This document shows positions 10,255 to 20,755 of a DNA stretch of 64,000 bases, piece after piece; the stretch's first letter is position 1, and each line of letters begins with the position of its first letter. The translations under genes and the position numbers were made by a program. Below the pieces are notes generated by a model, which was not told the DNA's origin, made no database searches, and worked only from the letters and a program-made list of their open reading frames with translations. Origin of the DNA: Nemertoderma westbladi (lineage: Eukaryota; Xenacoelomorpha; Nemertodermatida; Nemertodermatidae). The stretch spans positions 46,421-110,420 of the forward strand of contig JAUCBJ010006946.1 in NCBI GenBank assembly GCA_032718475.1. Reading direction: 5' to 3'.

Positions 10255-13200
10255 CTACTACTAGGATCGGCATGCTGCATTGCAGCTGCATTTTTAAGAA
10301 TGCTGTGCCGGCTTATCGACAAAATTGCACCGCCACAACTCCCTATCACCCATGACATTTGCTAGATCATCCGCATCTTCAAGGCCAGTGTCCTTTAAGA
10401 TGCGTCTCAAGAAAGTCATGGGCTGTCCACCATGCTTATTCACTCCATGAGGCTGCCAAAGTACAAGATTATGCACTGGCTGGTCCTCACGGCGAAAGCA
10501 ATGTCCTGCAAAGCGGAGGCGATTTTTTTCTAGTGTCAAGCTTGGGGGAACCAATGAGACATCTCCAATGTTATATAGTGTCTGGTTGGAGATGTGTGCA
10601 TTGTACTTGACACAATGAACCCGGCGTAGCATTCTTGTGAATGTGCCATCCAGAGATTTGGTGTCCTCAGCAGTTAGAGCCCAGCATGGACTCCCATAGA
10701 GGAGTACTGGAACTACTGCTGCTCTAAATAATCGGACCTTAAGTTTCCGATTAATTCTCGGTGACTTCCAAATCCTGGAAAGCCTATTCAACGCTGCCCA
10801 TGCCTTTCCCTTACGTATTCGAAGGTCCTCACCTGACTTCCGGATCCATGATCCCAGGTAACAGAAGTCATCCACATGCTCAAGCATACCATCTTTTGAG
10901 CTTATGCTCATCCGATCAGAGACTTGCTGAGGACTTTCAAAGTTAACTGTCAAAATTTTGGTCTTTCTGGAGTTAATAAAAAGACCAACACTAGAAGCAG
11001 CATGTTCTAATGAGCTGAGGAGCCGTTGGGCTCCCTCTAGTGATTCTGAGAGTACTCCTAAGTCATCAGCAAAGTCTAGATCAGTTAGGTACTTGGCAGG
11101 ATTTCCTCGACTTCTGGAGCCAGTAGGTGGAGTTATCATCACCCCAGCATCATTATGATGATCTAAGGACATGCGTAGAACATAGTCAACAACAATTATG
11201 AACAAGAATGGTGCAAGTGTGTCTCCCTGGAGGACACCCCATAACACTTCAAATGGTTCTGAGTCACCGTCAACAGTAGACACAAATGTTGTCGAACCAT
11301 CGTATACTGATCTGATTGCTGCAATAATTTCATCAGGAATCCCATATAATGAAAGTATGCTGAACATACGTGAGCGAGAGACTGAATCAAAGGCCTTGAA
11401 GAAGTCAACAAAGATAACAGCCAAATGCCTGTCTTTCTTTTTTGATAACTCTTCAATTATCCTTCTAAGTGCCAAAATGGGCTCCATGGTCCCACGACCT
11501 TTACGGAACCCATTCTGATTTCCACGGAGCAGTCTCTCAATGGGATCCCTGATGCGATTTAATAGAATTCTATTGTATAGCTTTGCAGCAATTGAGATCA
11601 ATGAGATTCCCCGAAAAGAACCATAGACTGTTAGGTTGCCCTTCTTGGGAACTGGCACCAACTTATTTGTTTTCATTTCTTGTGGGACTCTTGTTGTTCG
11701 GTACATGTCTACTATGATGGGATAGATGAGCTTTAAACACTCAGGTATTTTAAAGACCTCAGGGGGAACACCATCTACTCCACTGGCACGATTGGTCTTA
11801 ATGCTCTTTGCAGCAGCCTTCACTTCTGCAAAGGAGATATCACCAATGGGAATATCTGGGAGTACAGACTCAGACACTTTTACTTCTATAAAGTTATCAG
11901 GCAATACCCTGTCATTATTGAGGAGCTTTTCAAAGTGGGCCTTCCAACCATTGAGGCGATCGGCTGGTGATTCAGCCTTAACCCTGGTGGTAGGTTGGCT
12001 TTTTCGACCAGCAAGCAAGTTGATTGATCTCCATGCCTGGGATGATTGCCTGCTGTCGTCAGCATCATTGATGGCATCAACCTGTTGGTTTATTAGCTGT
12101 AAATTAACAGAATACTGACTGTTCAGGGACCTAGATGCAGCCTTAACTGCATTCTTGGCTGCTGTAGTCTATTTGAGTCGGGACTCTTTCTGCGCCTTGT
12201 AGAGGTCATTTCGGCACTTCTGAATTTTGTTGTCAGTCCAGGGGGCCCGTTTCCTGTTTCGAGGGTATACAGGAACTGTTTCTGCAGCTGCTAACTTAAC
12301 TGCCGCTGTGAAGGCAGTATAGCCCTCACAGTGATCTGCCGCCTCAGAGGCAAGAACCGCATACCTGTTGCTCAGCTGTAGTGTGAAGCTGGATCTCACA
12401 CTTGGCTGTTGCAACAGAGAGGACCAGTCGTGCCTCGGCAAGGCAGATTTCGTTGTTCTGCTAGCACGCAGACTAAGTCTTACCTTGGCCACAATAAGGC
12501 GGTGATCACTGTTGAAGGGTCGTAGTGTAAATGCATTACAGTCTTGTATAGAGCTCCTGTATTTCCTACGAAACATGATATGGTCTATCTGGGACTTGTG
12601 ACCACTGGGTCCACTATGAGTCCATAGCTTTCCAGTTCGCTTCTTGAACTGGTTTCCAGCCGAAAACAATCCATTTACAGAGATAAAATCCTGAAGATGG
12701 ACGGAATTTCGGTTAACACTATTGCTATAGACCCAGGGCGATGTAGGTGATTGATGCAGACTTGCATTAAAGTCTCCCAGGAATGTTAAGAATGCATGCT
12801 GATCCACTCCATCAGTAGCTGCTTGTAGATGCTGGTAGAAATTTTCCACCTCCTCTACAGGGGCAACACTAGTTGGAGAGTAGCACACAATCAGAACCAC
12901 CTTAGGAAACTTCTTAGCCAGTCTTCCAGAACATGAGAAGTGGCAACGGATGATGCGGTTAGAGATTTGGTCTATTTTGTCCAATGCTGCATGTGCAGTT
13001 GGATTCATCAATAGACCAATACCACCATTGCCACTATCATTTGCTGACGCGAGGGCGAGTCGCCAACCGCCCCCCATGTCCTTAATCAGAACCTCATCAG
13101 TCTGTCCAGTCTGCATTCGGTGCTCTTGAACACCCACTGCACTAAGAGAAAGCTTATCTGCCAAGGCAGTCAGCTCACCTTGTCGCATTGGGGACCCGAG

Positions 13201-14005
13201 TGTTAGGGTGTTTACTGAGGCTAGTCTAGTGACTTGCCTCAGATTCACCAATGGCTTTGTTGGTCGGGGTGGAACATGAGAGTAGCCTCCAACTCCAGAA
13301 TCCCTCTCCCCCTCACAATCTGGCCTCCCTGGTGACCCAGGGTTTGGGCCAGAAAGGTCATCAGGAAAGGGACTCAAATAATTGTTTGCCGCTCTCTCTC
13401 CAGTAGGGGGTGAGACAGGCAGCCGGTCAGGAGATAACTGACGCCTGTGAGGCCGATTGTGTCCGGTAATTCCACTGGCCTCTAGTGGCCGGACCTCCGC
13501 ATTACTAATGTAATCCATAGTGGGGGTTGGGGGGTGCTTTTTTGCCGAGTCAGCTCCCGGGGCAAATACCACACCCTGGTTTGCCATTCCACAGGGTGGG
13601 TGTCGCAGTGGAGTCAGATATGAGGCCCATCACCCATATCTACTCTGGCGCACATGACCCACCATTGGCTGTGCAGCTCATCTGCCGGGTCATGCCCTGT
13701 ACCCCTGCTACCAGGTGCAGGTCGCAGTGAAGTGAACTCAGAGTGGAAATGAGAACACTCTACTCCTGACCAGCCATTGGTAGATCACCATCTGCCTGGC
13801 CAGGCCATATACCCCTGCAGCCAAGTATATGGGTCCTTAATCCAGGACCAAGGGCGTCCTTATCCCAGAACGAAGGGGGTCCTAGTTACAGGACCAGATT
13901 TGCCCTAGTAAGAGGGTCTATGCAGCTACAGGTGGCACCTCCTTCATTCTGCATGGAGGTGGCAAGTTTTCTTGATCAATGACCTAGAATACCTGACCTG
14001 ACCAG
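10255..14005 (-). mobile_element. full-length non-LTR retrotransposon (LINE), 3.75 kb
   Basis: A minus-strand element bounded by 11-bp duplications (GAGATTTTCTA). It has a 5' leader of about 420 bp (13588-14005) and one long reading frame encoding an AP-type endonuclease followed by reverse transcriptase. The 3' tail is very short and ends in TAG triplets (CCTAGTAGTAGTAG read on the minus strand). A short single-ORF element ending in a 3' microsatellite rather than poly(A) resembles RTE-like LINEs, but I leave the clade open. Only one disabling base is visible in the coding frame, so the copy is young. Older relatives lie at 1-385, 15600-16105 and 16676-19170. Confidence 0.88.
10294..13587 (-). 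pseudogene. LINE endonuclease-reverse transcriptase ORF with one in-frame TAG
   Basis: The frame starts at ATG 13587 and is open for 472 codons. A TAG at 12171-12169 interrupts it, and it then continues in the same frame for 50 codons plus a further 574-residue stretch to a TAA at 10296-10294. Without the TAG this is about 1,096 residues. The N-terminal 118 residues are proline-rich. The endonuclease domain shows VNTLTL, VGVQEHR, LGDFNA, SQIDHIM and NSDHRLIV, which cover the catalytic N, E, D/N and SDH positions. The RT shows FRGISLISIAAK, NGFRKGR, FVDFFKAFDSV (motif A), GVLQGDTLAPFLF, DLDFADDLGVLSES (motif C) and YLGSWI. The decayed copy at 17.47 kb encodes TRP in the equivalent stretch, so TGG to TAG is plausible. 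Confidence 0.88.
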
Positions 14006-14160
14006 GAGATTTTCTAACCAAAACAATAAACAAATGTTCTTATCAATTGAGGTAATGGAGCATGTTGCAGAGTTGCGATTTTTAACCAAAACCATAAACA
14101 ATGTTGTTACCAATTGGGGAAACGAGCAGGTTACAGAGGTGAACTTTTATAACCAAAAAA
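14006..14160 (+). repeat. 68-bp-family monomers, right part, with the LINE target duplication
   Basis: Begins with the second GAGATTTTCTA (14006-14016) and continues ACCAAAACAATAAAC and two further degraded units (GTTGCAGAGTTGCG, GGTTACAGAGGTG). It continues the array interrupted at 10254. Confidence 0.85.
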
Positions 14161-14506
14161 ATATATACTGGTACTTCAAATCCCAATGTCAATAAAAAAT
14201 AGATAATGATTAATTTTAGTGGAGAATGATTAAACTTAGTGAAAAAACGCAATAAAAATATTGGAAGAATGATTAATTTTAGTGGAATTATTTAGTTGAA
14301 AAAATGATTAATTTTAGTGATAAAAAACTAATTGTGAATGTTAATGATTACAGTCAAAATGTTAATTTTGATACGTAAATGTTAATGCTGATAGACTAAA
14401 TGTTACTGTTGCTTTCTAACTATTGTATGACTATCACTTGTTGGGCGCCGTATAGGCCAACTACAATACTCAAAAAATGTTGTTATCAGTAAAATGTATA
14501 ATATTT
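14161..14506. repeat. AT-rich spacer with degenerate 16-bp repeats
   Basis: Four imperfect copies of ATGATTAATTTTAGTG lie between about 14205 and 14320, followed by further AT-rich sequence. No gene seen. Confidence 0.5.
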
Positions 14507-14577
14507 GGAGATGACGAGGATTGAACTCGTGGCCTTTCGAATGCGAATCGAACGCTCTACCACTGAGCTACATCCCC
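14507..14577 (-). tRNA. tRNA-Ala (anticodon CGC), second copy
   Basis: A 71-nt cloverleaf identical to the gene at 6319-6389 except for one variable-loop base (GGCCACGAG here, GGCAACGAG there). The G3:U70 pair, anticodon CGC, and A and B boxes are intact. Flanking sequence does not resemble that of the first copy, so this is not simply a large duplication. It is a functional gene candidate. A tRNA-derived SINE head is the alternative, but nothing SINE-like follows it. Confidence 0.92.
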
Positions 14578-15599
14578 ATATGTGAACACAGGCCTACTTT
14601 CTGGATAGAATTAGTAAGCATTAGTAGTTTCCAACAACCGCCATGAGACAGTGAACTATCGCAGGATACAGGCTTTGCTTGTTGCTAAAGATTAAAGCGA
14701 AATGGAAATTCATCCACTAAAGGTGGAGGGAGGTGAATATCTGTTTCAAAAGCAATGAATTATTCTCATTACTGTAGGATTTCTATAAATATTTTTTTGG
14801 TGTGGGGTTGTGTGGGGGGGGGGGGGGGGGGGGGTGGGACATGATTGAATCCAACTCTCTGAAATAAGACACCATAATCCAGGATATAGTGTTTTATTTC
14901 AGTCGGGGATACTGAACCGTAGCGCAGTACACAGCCAGCAGTGGTGTTGGTAACTAGTGGGTTAGATAGGATTGGTGGCGGGTAAGAGTACAGTAACTCA
15001 CCTGTATTGTGGCCCATGAGTATCACATAAAAATTAGTAAAAAAAGAGTGAAATTTACTTAAAAAAACTTCTTACAAAAATATTTTCCTAAAATAAAAAT
15101 TTGCAAAAATAAAAAAAAATGCAAAGTGTCTGGAATTTTTAGGATTTAAAAAAAAAATACTCTGATTTAATAAAATTGGAAAAAGTAATATTTCATATCT
15201 GTAATAAGTTGTTTTTGTATCAAAGGTGGGCACTGGGCCTAATACAGTATCACATTCTTCTCCAATATCAACACATTTCCAACAAATGTAACACATTTCC
15301 AAAGTTAACGATATCGTCTAATTTTTAGTTTAAATTTGTCCTGTAAATTTCCATTTGAATTCTTCAAATTTGAATTTTCCATTTCCATTTCTCATTTTCC
15401 ATTGAAACGTATCCAAAAATGCCGTAATCAACAAGGTACGATATTTTTCAGTGTGATATTCGTTATCAGCATCCCAAAAACCCATGGTCATAATTCGTGC
15501 CACTGAGGGCACATTTAGAATTACCAAAAATGTTCTCGAATGTTACATTTCAGTTCTATCTATAATCGTGATCAGCATCCGAAAATCCGCTATACATAA
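14578..15599. other. spacer without recognised gene, containing a poly(G) tract
   Basis: Mostly AT-rich. A run of about 21 G lies at 14814-14834. An A-rich section (15040-15180) and TTTCCATTT-type repeats (15340-15410) are the only structure seen. Confidence 0.5.
14814..14834 (+). repeat. poly(G) tract, about 21 nt
   Basis: Uninterrupted G run preceded by TGTGTGG-type sequence. Confidence 0.95.
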
Positions 15600-16105
15600 A
15601 AACCGCTAGTGCAGTAGATGGTTTTCCAATTGATGACTATAAAATTCGTGAGTGTTTGTGCTCATTCACCCAATTATCGTGAACATGTACAGAACAAGGA
15701 GATGAAATTAAAACAAATACGTTGGTCCCGGCCTGTGAAACCTAACAATCTACGGATCTTTTCATAGAATATCATCGATCTCGATCATTGATCGCTGCAC
15801 AGCTATACAATAGAATTGTATTAAATCGCATCAGGGTTCCTGTTGAGAGACTGTTACGTGGGAGCCAAAATGGGTTCCACAAAGCTCGTGGGATCCTTCG
15901 AGATTATTCTGGCACTTAGAAGGATAAATTGAAGTTATCATAAAAGAAGACAGCCTGCCTGTTGTTATCTTTGTTGACTTCTTTAAGGCCATCGATTCAG
16001 TCTCCCCACCACGTATGTTCAGCATATTTGCACCATATGTGATTCCTGAGGAAATTATTGCAGCTATCCGACATCTGCATGATGTAAATTTATGTCTACT
16101 GTCAC
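15600..16105 (+). pseudogene. LINE reverse-transcriptase fragment (same family as the 10.3-14.0 kb LINE)
   Basis: A plus-strand decayed piece matching, in order, the finger region (GCAGTAGATGG codons near 15613), the RT motif around ISIAAKLYNRI (15755-15820), the NGFRKGR block (15868-15890) and motif A (FVDFFKA codons near 15970-15990). Indels and stops are frequent. It ends near 16105, where unrelated sequence begins. Confidence 0.75.
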
Positions 16106-16675
16106 GGTAGCCGGCTAGGTCATATAGTGGTCCTGGTCAGGTGGCCGGGTACCGAGCGGGGTGGTGCAGATCTATTGAGGTAGAGGTCTGTAGGGGACGG
16201 GTGTTTCTGACCTGGACGTTGGGGGAAATAGTTTCTTGTCTTTGCATCCATGTATAGTATAATATAACAAGTTACCAGTAATAGCACAAGTCTGAGCCCG
16301 GTGTGAATGCACAAAGAACTCTGGGTCAATGATGTAAACTGTCAGTAATAAACAACAACTGTAAAGCTAAAGCGGCCTCTCAGCAAGTGAGATGCCTGAA
16401 CACTGAAGTACAAATTGTAGTTACAGTGGTATTACCTACAGATAGATCGAGAGAGGCTAACGGGTTCTGTCCTGACCAGTCGGTGTCAGGAGCAGTTGTT
16501 TTGCTATTGGCTGGGTTCCATTTGATTAATGGGTGTTTGTCTTAATTAATCTCGCTCTCACTCTATCTATTGCATTGGTGGCGACATAATGTTAGGATGT
16601 CGTCACCTTGTAGGTTAGTTACAATGCACTGTACCAATAAATATATACTAAACAATAGTTCTACACTAATATGTG
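16106..16675. other. insert or spacer between two LINE fragments
   Basis: GC-richer sequence (CACGGTAGCCGGCTAGG near 16100, TGGTCCTGGTCAGGTGGCC near 16125) between two plus-strand LINE fragments. It could be a solo LTR or other insertion, but I could not define ends or a duplication. No gene is recognised. Confidence 0.4.
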
Positions 16676-19170
16676 CGTAATGCTGGAATTAGTCTTTTGA
16701 TGAATCCAACTGCACATGCAGGATTGGACAAAAGAGACCAGTTATCCAGCCGCATCATATGTTGCCAAATGTTATGGAAGACTTGCTAAGAAGTTTCCTA
16801 AGGTGGTTCTGATTGTGTGCTATTTACCCAATTGTGTTGATCCAGGAGAGGAGGTGGAAAATTTCTACCATAATCTACAAGCAGCTACTGCTGGAGTGGA
16901 TCAGCATGCATTCTTAACATTCCTGGGAGACTTTAATGCAAGTCTACTTCAATCATCTACATCGTCCTGGGTTTAGTGTTAACAGAAATTCCGTCCATCT
17001 TCAGGATTTCATCTCTGGAAATTGATTTTTTCAGCTGGAACCCAGTTTAAGAAGTGAACTGGAAAGTTATGGACTCATAGTGGACCCAGTGGTCACAAGT
17101 CCCAGATAGACCATAATTATTCTGTTTCGTAGGAAATACAGGAGCTCTATACAAGACTGTAGTGTATTTAATCTTTGCTCCTTCTCCAGTGATCACCGCC
17201 TTATTATGGCCAATGTAAGATTTAGTCTCCGCGTTATTAAAACTATGAAATCTGCCTTGCCGGCATGATTGATCCTCTTTGTTGCAACAGCCCAGTGTGA
17301 GATTCAGCTTCACACTATAGCTGAGCAATAGGTACGAGGATCTCGCCTCTGAAGCGGAAGGTCACAGCAAGGCTTATACAGTCGCTCAAAACAGGAAAAG
17401 GACCCCTGCTGTGACCGCAGAATATGGAAGTGTCTAAATGACCTCTCTAAGGCATATATTGAGTCCCGATGGATCTGGCACACTAGGACATCCAAGGATG
17501 CAGTTAGGTTGCATTTAGGGAGTAGTTTAATAATCTGAAGAAGCTTATCAATAAGCAGTTTGAAGCCATTAACGATGCCGATAATAGTAGGCAATCAGCC
17601 CAGTCATGGTAATCTATAAACATGCTAACTGGGAGGAAATGCCACCCAATCTGTTTCTGAGGCTGTGCTCTCAGATATACCCATTGATTACAGCTCCATT
17701 GCTTAAAGTTAAGACTGATGCAAAGAGCATCAAAACCAATCGTGCACAGTTGATGGTTTTACCATTGATGACTATAAACTTCTTGAGTGTTTGGAGCTCA
17801 TTCACCCAATTATCATGGACTTTTACAAAACAAGGAGATGAAATGAAAACACATAAGTTGTTCCCTGTCCCAAACATGGGAAATCTAACAATCTAAGGAT
17901 CTTTTCGTAGAATCTCATTGATCTCGATTGCTGCACAGAGATACAATATAATTACAATAAATCGCATCAAGGATCCTGTTGAGAGACTGTTATGTGGTAA
18001 CCAAAATGGGTTCCACAAAGGTCGTGTGACCAATCGAGCTATTCGGGTGCTAAGGATAATCAAAGATTTATCAACAAAGAAAGACAGACATCTGGGCTGG
18101 CTGTTTTTATCTTTGTTGACTTCTTTGTGGCCTTCGATGCAGTCTCCCGACCCCGTATGTTCAGCATACTTGCAGTATTATTGCAAATTAAAGCAAATTT
18201 TTGGAGCTATCATACAACTGCATGATTGTTCCACAACAGTTGTGTTGATGTGACACATTCAATCGAATTCTTATTGGGAGTCCTTCAGGGAGACACACAA
18301 CAATTTTGTTGATAATTGTGGTTGAATATGTTCTACGTAATAACCTATAGGAAATGTCTGATCATATGGGCAAAAGCTTCAGGGATGGATAACTGATCTA
18401 GATATTGCTGATGACTTATGAGCACTCTCAGAATCACTAGAGGGAGCCCAACGGCTCCTCAGCTCATTAGAACATGCTGCTTCTAGTATTGGTCTTTTTA
18501 TTAACTCCAGAAAGACCAAAATTTTGACAGTTAACTTTGAAAGTCCTCAGCAAGTCTCTGATTGGATGAGCATAAGCTCAAAAGATGGTATGCTTGAGCA
18601 TGTGGATGACTTCTGTTACCTGGGATCATGGTCATGGATCTTCGTGAGGACCTTCGAATACGTAAGGGAAAGGCATGGGCAGCCTTGAATAGGCTTTCCA
18701 GGATTTGGAAGTCACCGAGAATTAATCGGAAACTTAAGGTCCGATTATTTAGAGCAGGAGTAGTTCCAGTACTCCTCTACGGGAGTCCATGCTGGGCTCT
18801 AACTGCTGAGGACACCAAATCTCTGGATGGCACATTCACAAGAATGCTACGCCGGGTTCATTGACTGTGTCAAGTACAATGCACACATCTCCAACCAGAC
18901 ACTATATAACATTGGAGGTGTCTCATTGGTTCCCCAAAGCTTGACACTAGAACAAAATCGCCTCCGCTTTGCAGGACATTGCTTTCGCCGTTGAGGACCA
19001 GCCAGTGCATAATCTTGTACTTTGGCAGCCTCATGGAGTGAATAAGCATGGTGGACAGCCCATGACTTTCTTGAGACGCATCTTAAAGGACACTGGCCTT
19101 GAAGATGCGGATGATCTAGCAAATGTCTTGGGTGATAGGGAGTTGTGGTGGTGCAATTTTGTCGAAATAT
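16676..19170 (+). pseudogene. decayed near-complete LINE copy (endonuclease plus RT)
   Basis: A plus-strand relative of the 10.3-14.0 kb LINE, starting mid-endonuclease. Recognisable blocks are LAKKFPKVVLIVCY (about 16780-16822) and FLTFLGDFNAS (16911-16944), then the RT finger and motif-A region (17690-18140). After an internal deletion come the thumb and C-terminus: RKGKAWAALNRLSRIWKS from 18661, VLLYGSPCWALTAEDTKS about 18770-18825, and HNLVLWQPHGVNKHGGQP about 19005-19060. It ends at GDRELW near 19145. There are many stops, frameshifts and small deletions. The segment 18640-19160 is clearly better preserved than the rest. Confidence 0.85.
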
Positions 19171-19391
19171 TTAGCTAATTACAAGTTTACTAATATTAAT
19201 GATATAAAGAAATTGTCATTATTTAATCTCCTAGAGTTTAATAACTGCTTATTTTATTTGTCATAACAAAAACTGAAAATTAACCTAGTCTAATTCATTA
19301 TACTATTATATACACTCATGATCAATGCATTCACTATAGATTTAGAATTTATCACTGATTAACTCTCAATAAAATTTACAGAAATTAGAAG

Positions 19392-20184
19392 ATGGAAAAT
19401 GGCGGATATTCAAATGAACAAGATCATACAAAGGCTATTTCTATTATTCTCAATGCTTTGAACCACCCCATGGATACAGTAATAGAAGAGCCTTCTGAAG
19501 AACTGGTCAGAAACGATCAAGAACTTTACGAGCATCTATGATCGTAACAGCAAAGGATCCAGTATATCAATAGCATTCATGGGAATCTACACATTGTTTA
19601 TGTTGGTCTTTGGAGCCTCTATAACATTGGCTGCTGAAATACACGAAAACATCAACGATTTCAGTGCAGAATTATTCTCAATATTTTTGTACGTCACTGG
19701 AATATGTATATTATATTATGCACTATTTTAGTTTCATAGCAACAATTTACGACACCAATTCAACGAATGAGGAATGATATATCACATTTTTTACTTGTTT
19801 GTTTTGGTTACTTCAGGTTCTTTGCAGACAGTTGTTATACTAGATGGGTTACACAGACGAGCTGCATTAATTAAAGGTGAGAAGTGGAGTAAAGGGTTGG
19901 TTTTGTTTCTTCTGTTCTCGAATATTATCATGTGGGTTAATATAATATTTCAAACCGGATTCGTAACAAGTAATCTTCAATTCGATTTTTATTACGGTAA
20001 TGCCTGGGTGATTATACTCCACTCAACAAGTCCTCTAGTCATATACTATCGATTTCATTCAACGGAATGTTTGTGGGATATTCTCAATCATGCTTATTCG
20101 ACAAAAGTTGGAGAGAAAAAGGAGACAACAATTACAATGATCCGTGCTTTCAGTAGGAGATTTTCCAGACAATCTGAACAGTAA
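19392..20184 (+). pseudogene. truncated otopetrin pseudogene
   Basis: A paralogue of the intact otopetrin at 32323-34008. It starts with the same ATG context (19392), keeps the first quarter with a frameshift and stop near 19541, and loses about 890 bp of the middle (junction near 19705-19725, corresponding to 32640-33540 of the intact gene). It then keeps the last two to three membrane segments. A CGA codon of the intact gene (33598) is TGA here (19777). The last 136 codons (19774-20184) remain open and nearly identical to the intact gene, including QTVVILDGLHRRAA and YYRFHSTECLWDIL. Expression of that remnant cannot be judged from sequence. Confidence 0.9.
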
Positions 20185-20324
20185 CTACCAAATTTATTAT
20201 AAATAAATAATAAGATCTTTAAAGGGCAGGGCTATTAATTGGCAGATCTAAATAATATGTATGCAGTTGTAAATGTTAATTAAATAATTATGATTACAAC
20301 AATAAGAATAAAACCATTAATAAC

Positions 20325-20755
20325 TTAAACAACATCCAAAAATATTATCATTGTCATAGAGAGAAATGTTTTCCAAAGTATCCTCACAACTAGAAGGATA
20401 ACTCTTACCTTCTGATATTCCAGAGCCAATAAATGCAATGGTGATGGCAACACATCACCAACACAATTCGCCTAGACAACAAAGTTTCCATGATGCAATG
20501 AATTTCCAAGTCAGTTGCCGAGACAACGACGATTCGTGAGTAAAAAGAAACTTCAATTGATGTAGTTAATCCGGGAGAAATCGAGGTGTTGGGGGTCGAT
20601 AAGGAGTCGTCGGAATCTATCAGTTCCTTCCATAGCTGTGTAGGTCCAGGTTGTGTTTCTGCGATTCAAATTCCACTACTAGGAACAAAGAAGTGTGCTG
20701 TTTGTCCTGGGTCAACAAAAGCCACATCCCGTGGGAGGGACCACATGAGGTAATA
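20325..20755 (-). pseudogene. truncated TRM13 pseudogene
   Basis: A minus-strand copy of the 3' part of the TRM13 gene at 45324-47213. It matches the 3' flank and C-terminal codons (20340-20400 against 45270-45385), then jumps across a deletion of about 210 bp, then follows 45600-45990 with scattered indels. It stops at about 20755, where the 33-bp minisatellite begins, so the N-terminal repeat and zinc-finger regions are missing. It lies tail-to-tail with the otopetrin pseudogene, only about 150 bp away. Confidence 0.88.

Noticed and set aside
16100-16440. Possible solo LTR (TGTCACGG to GTTACA)
   Set aside because: No convincing target duplication and no second copy in the window to confirm the ends.
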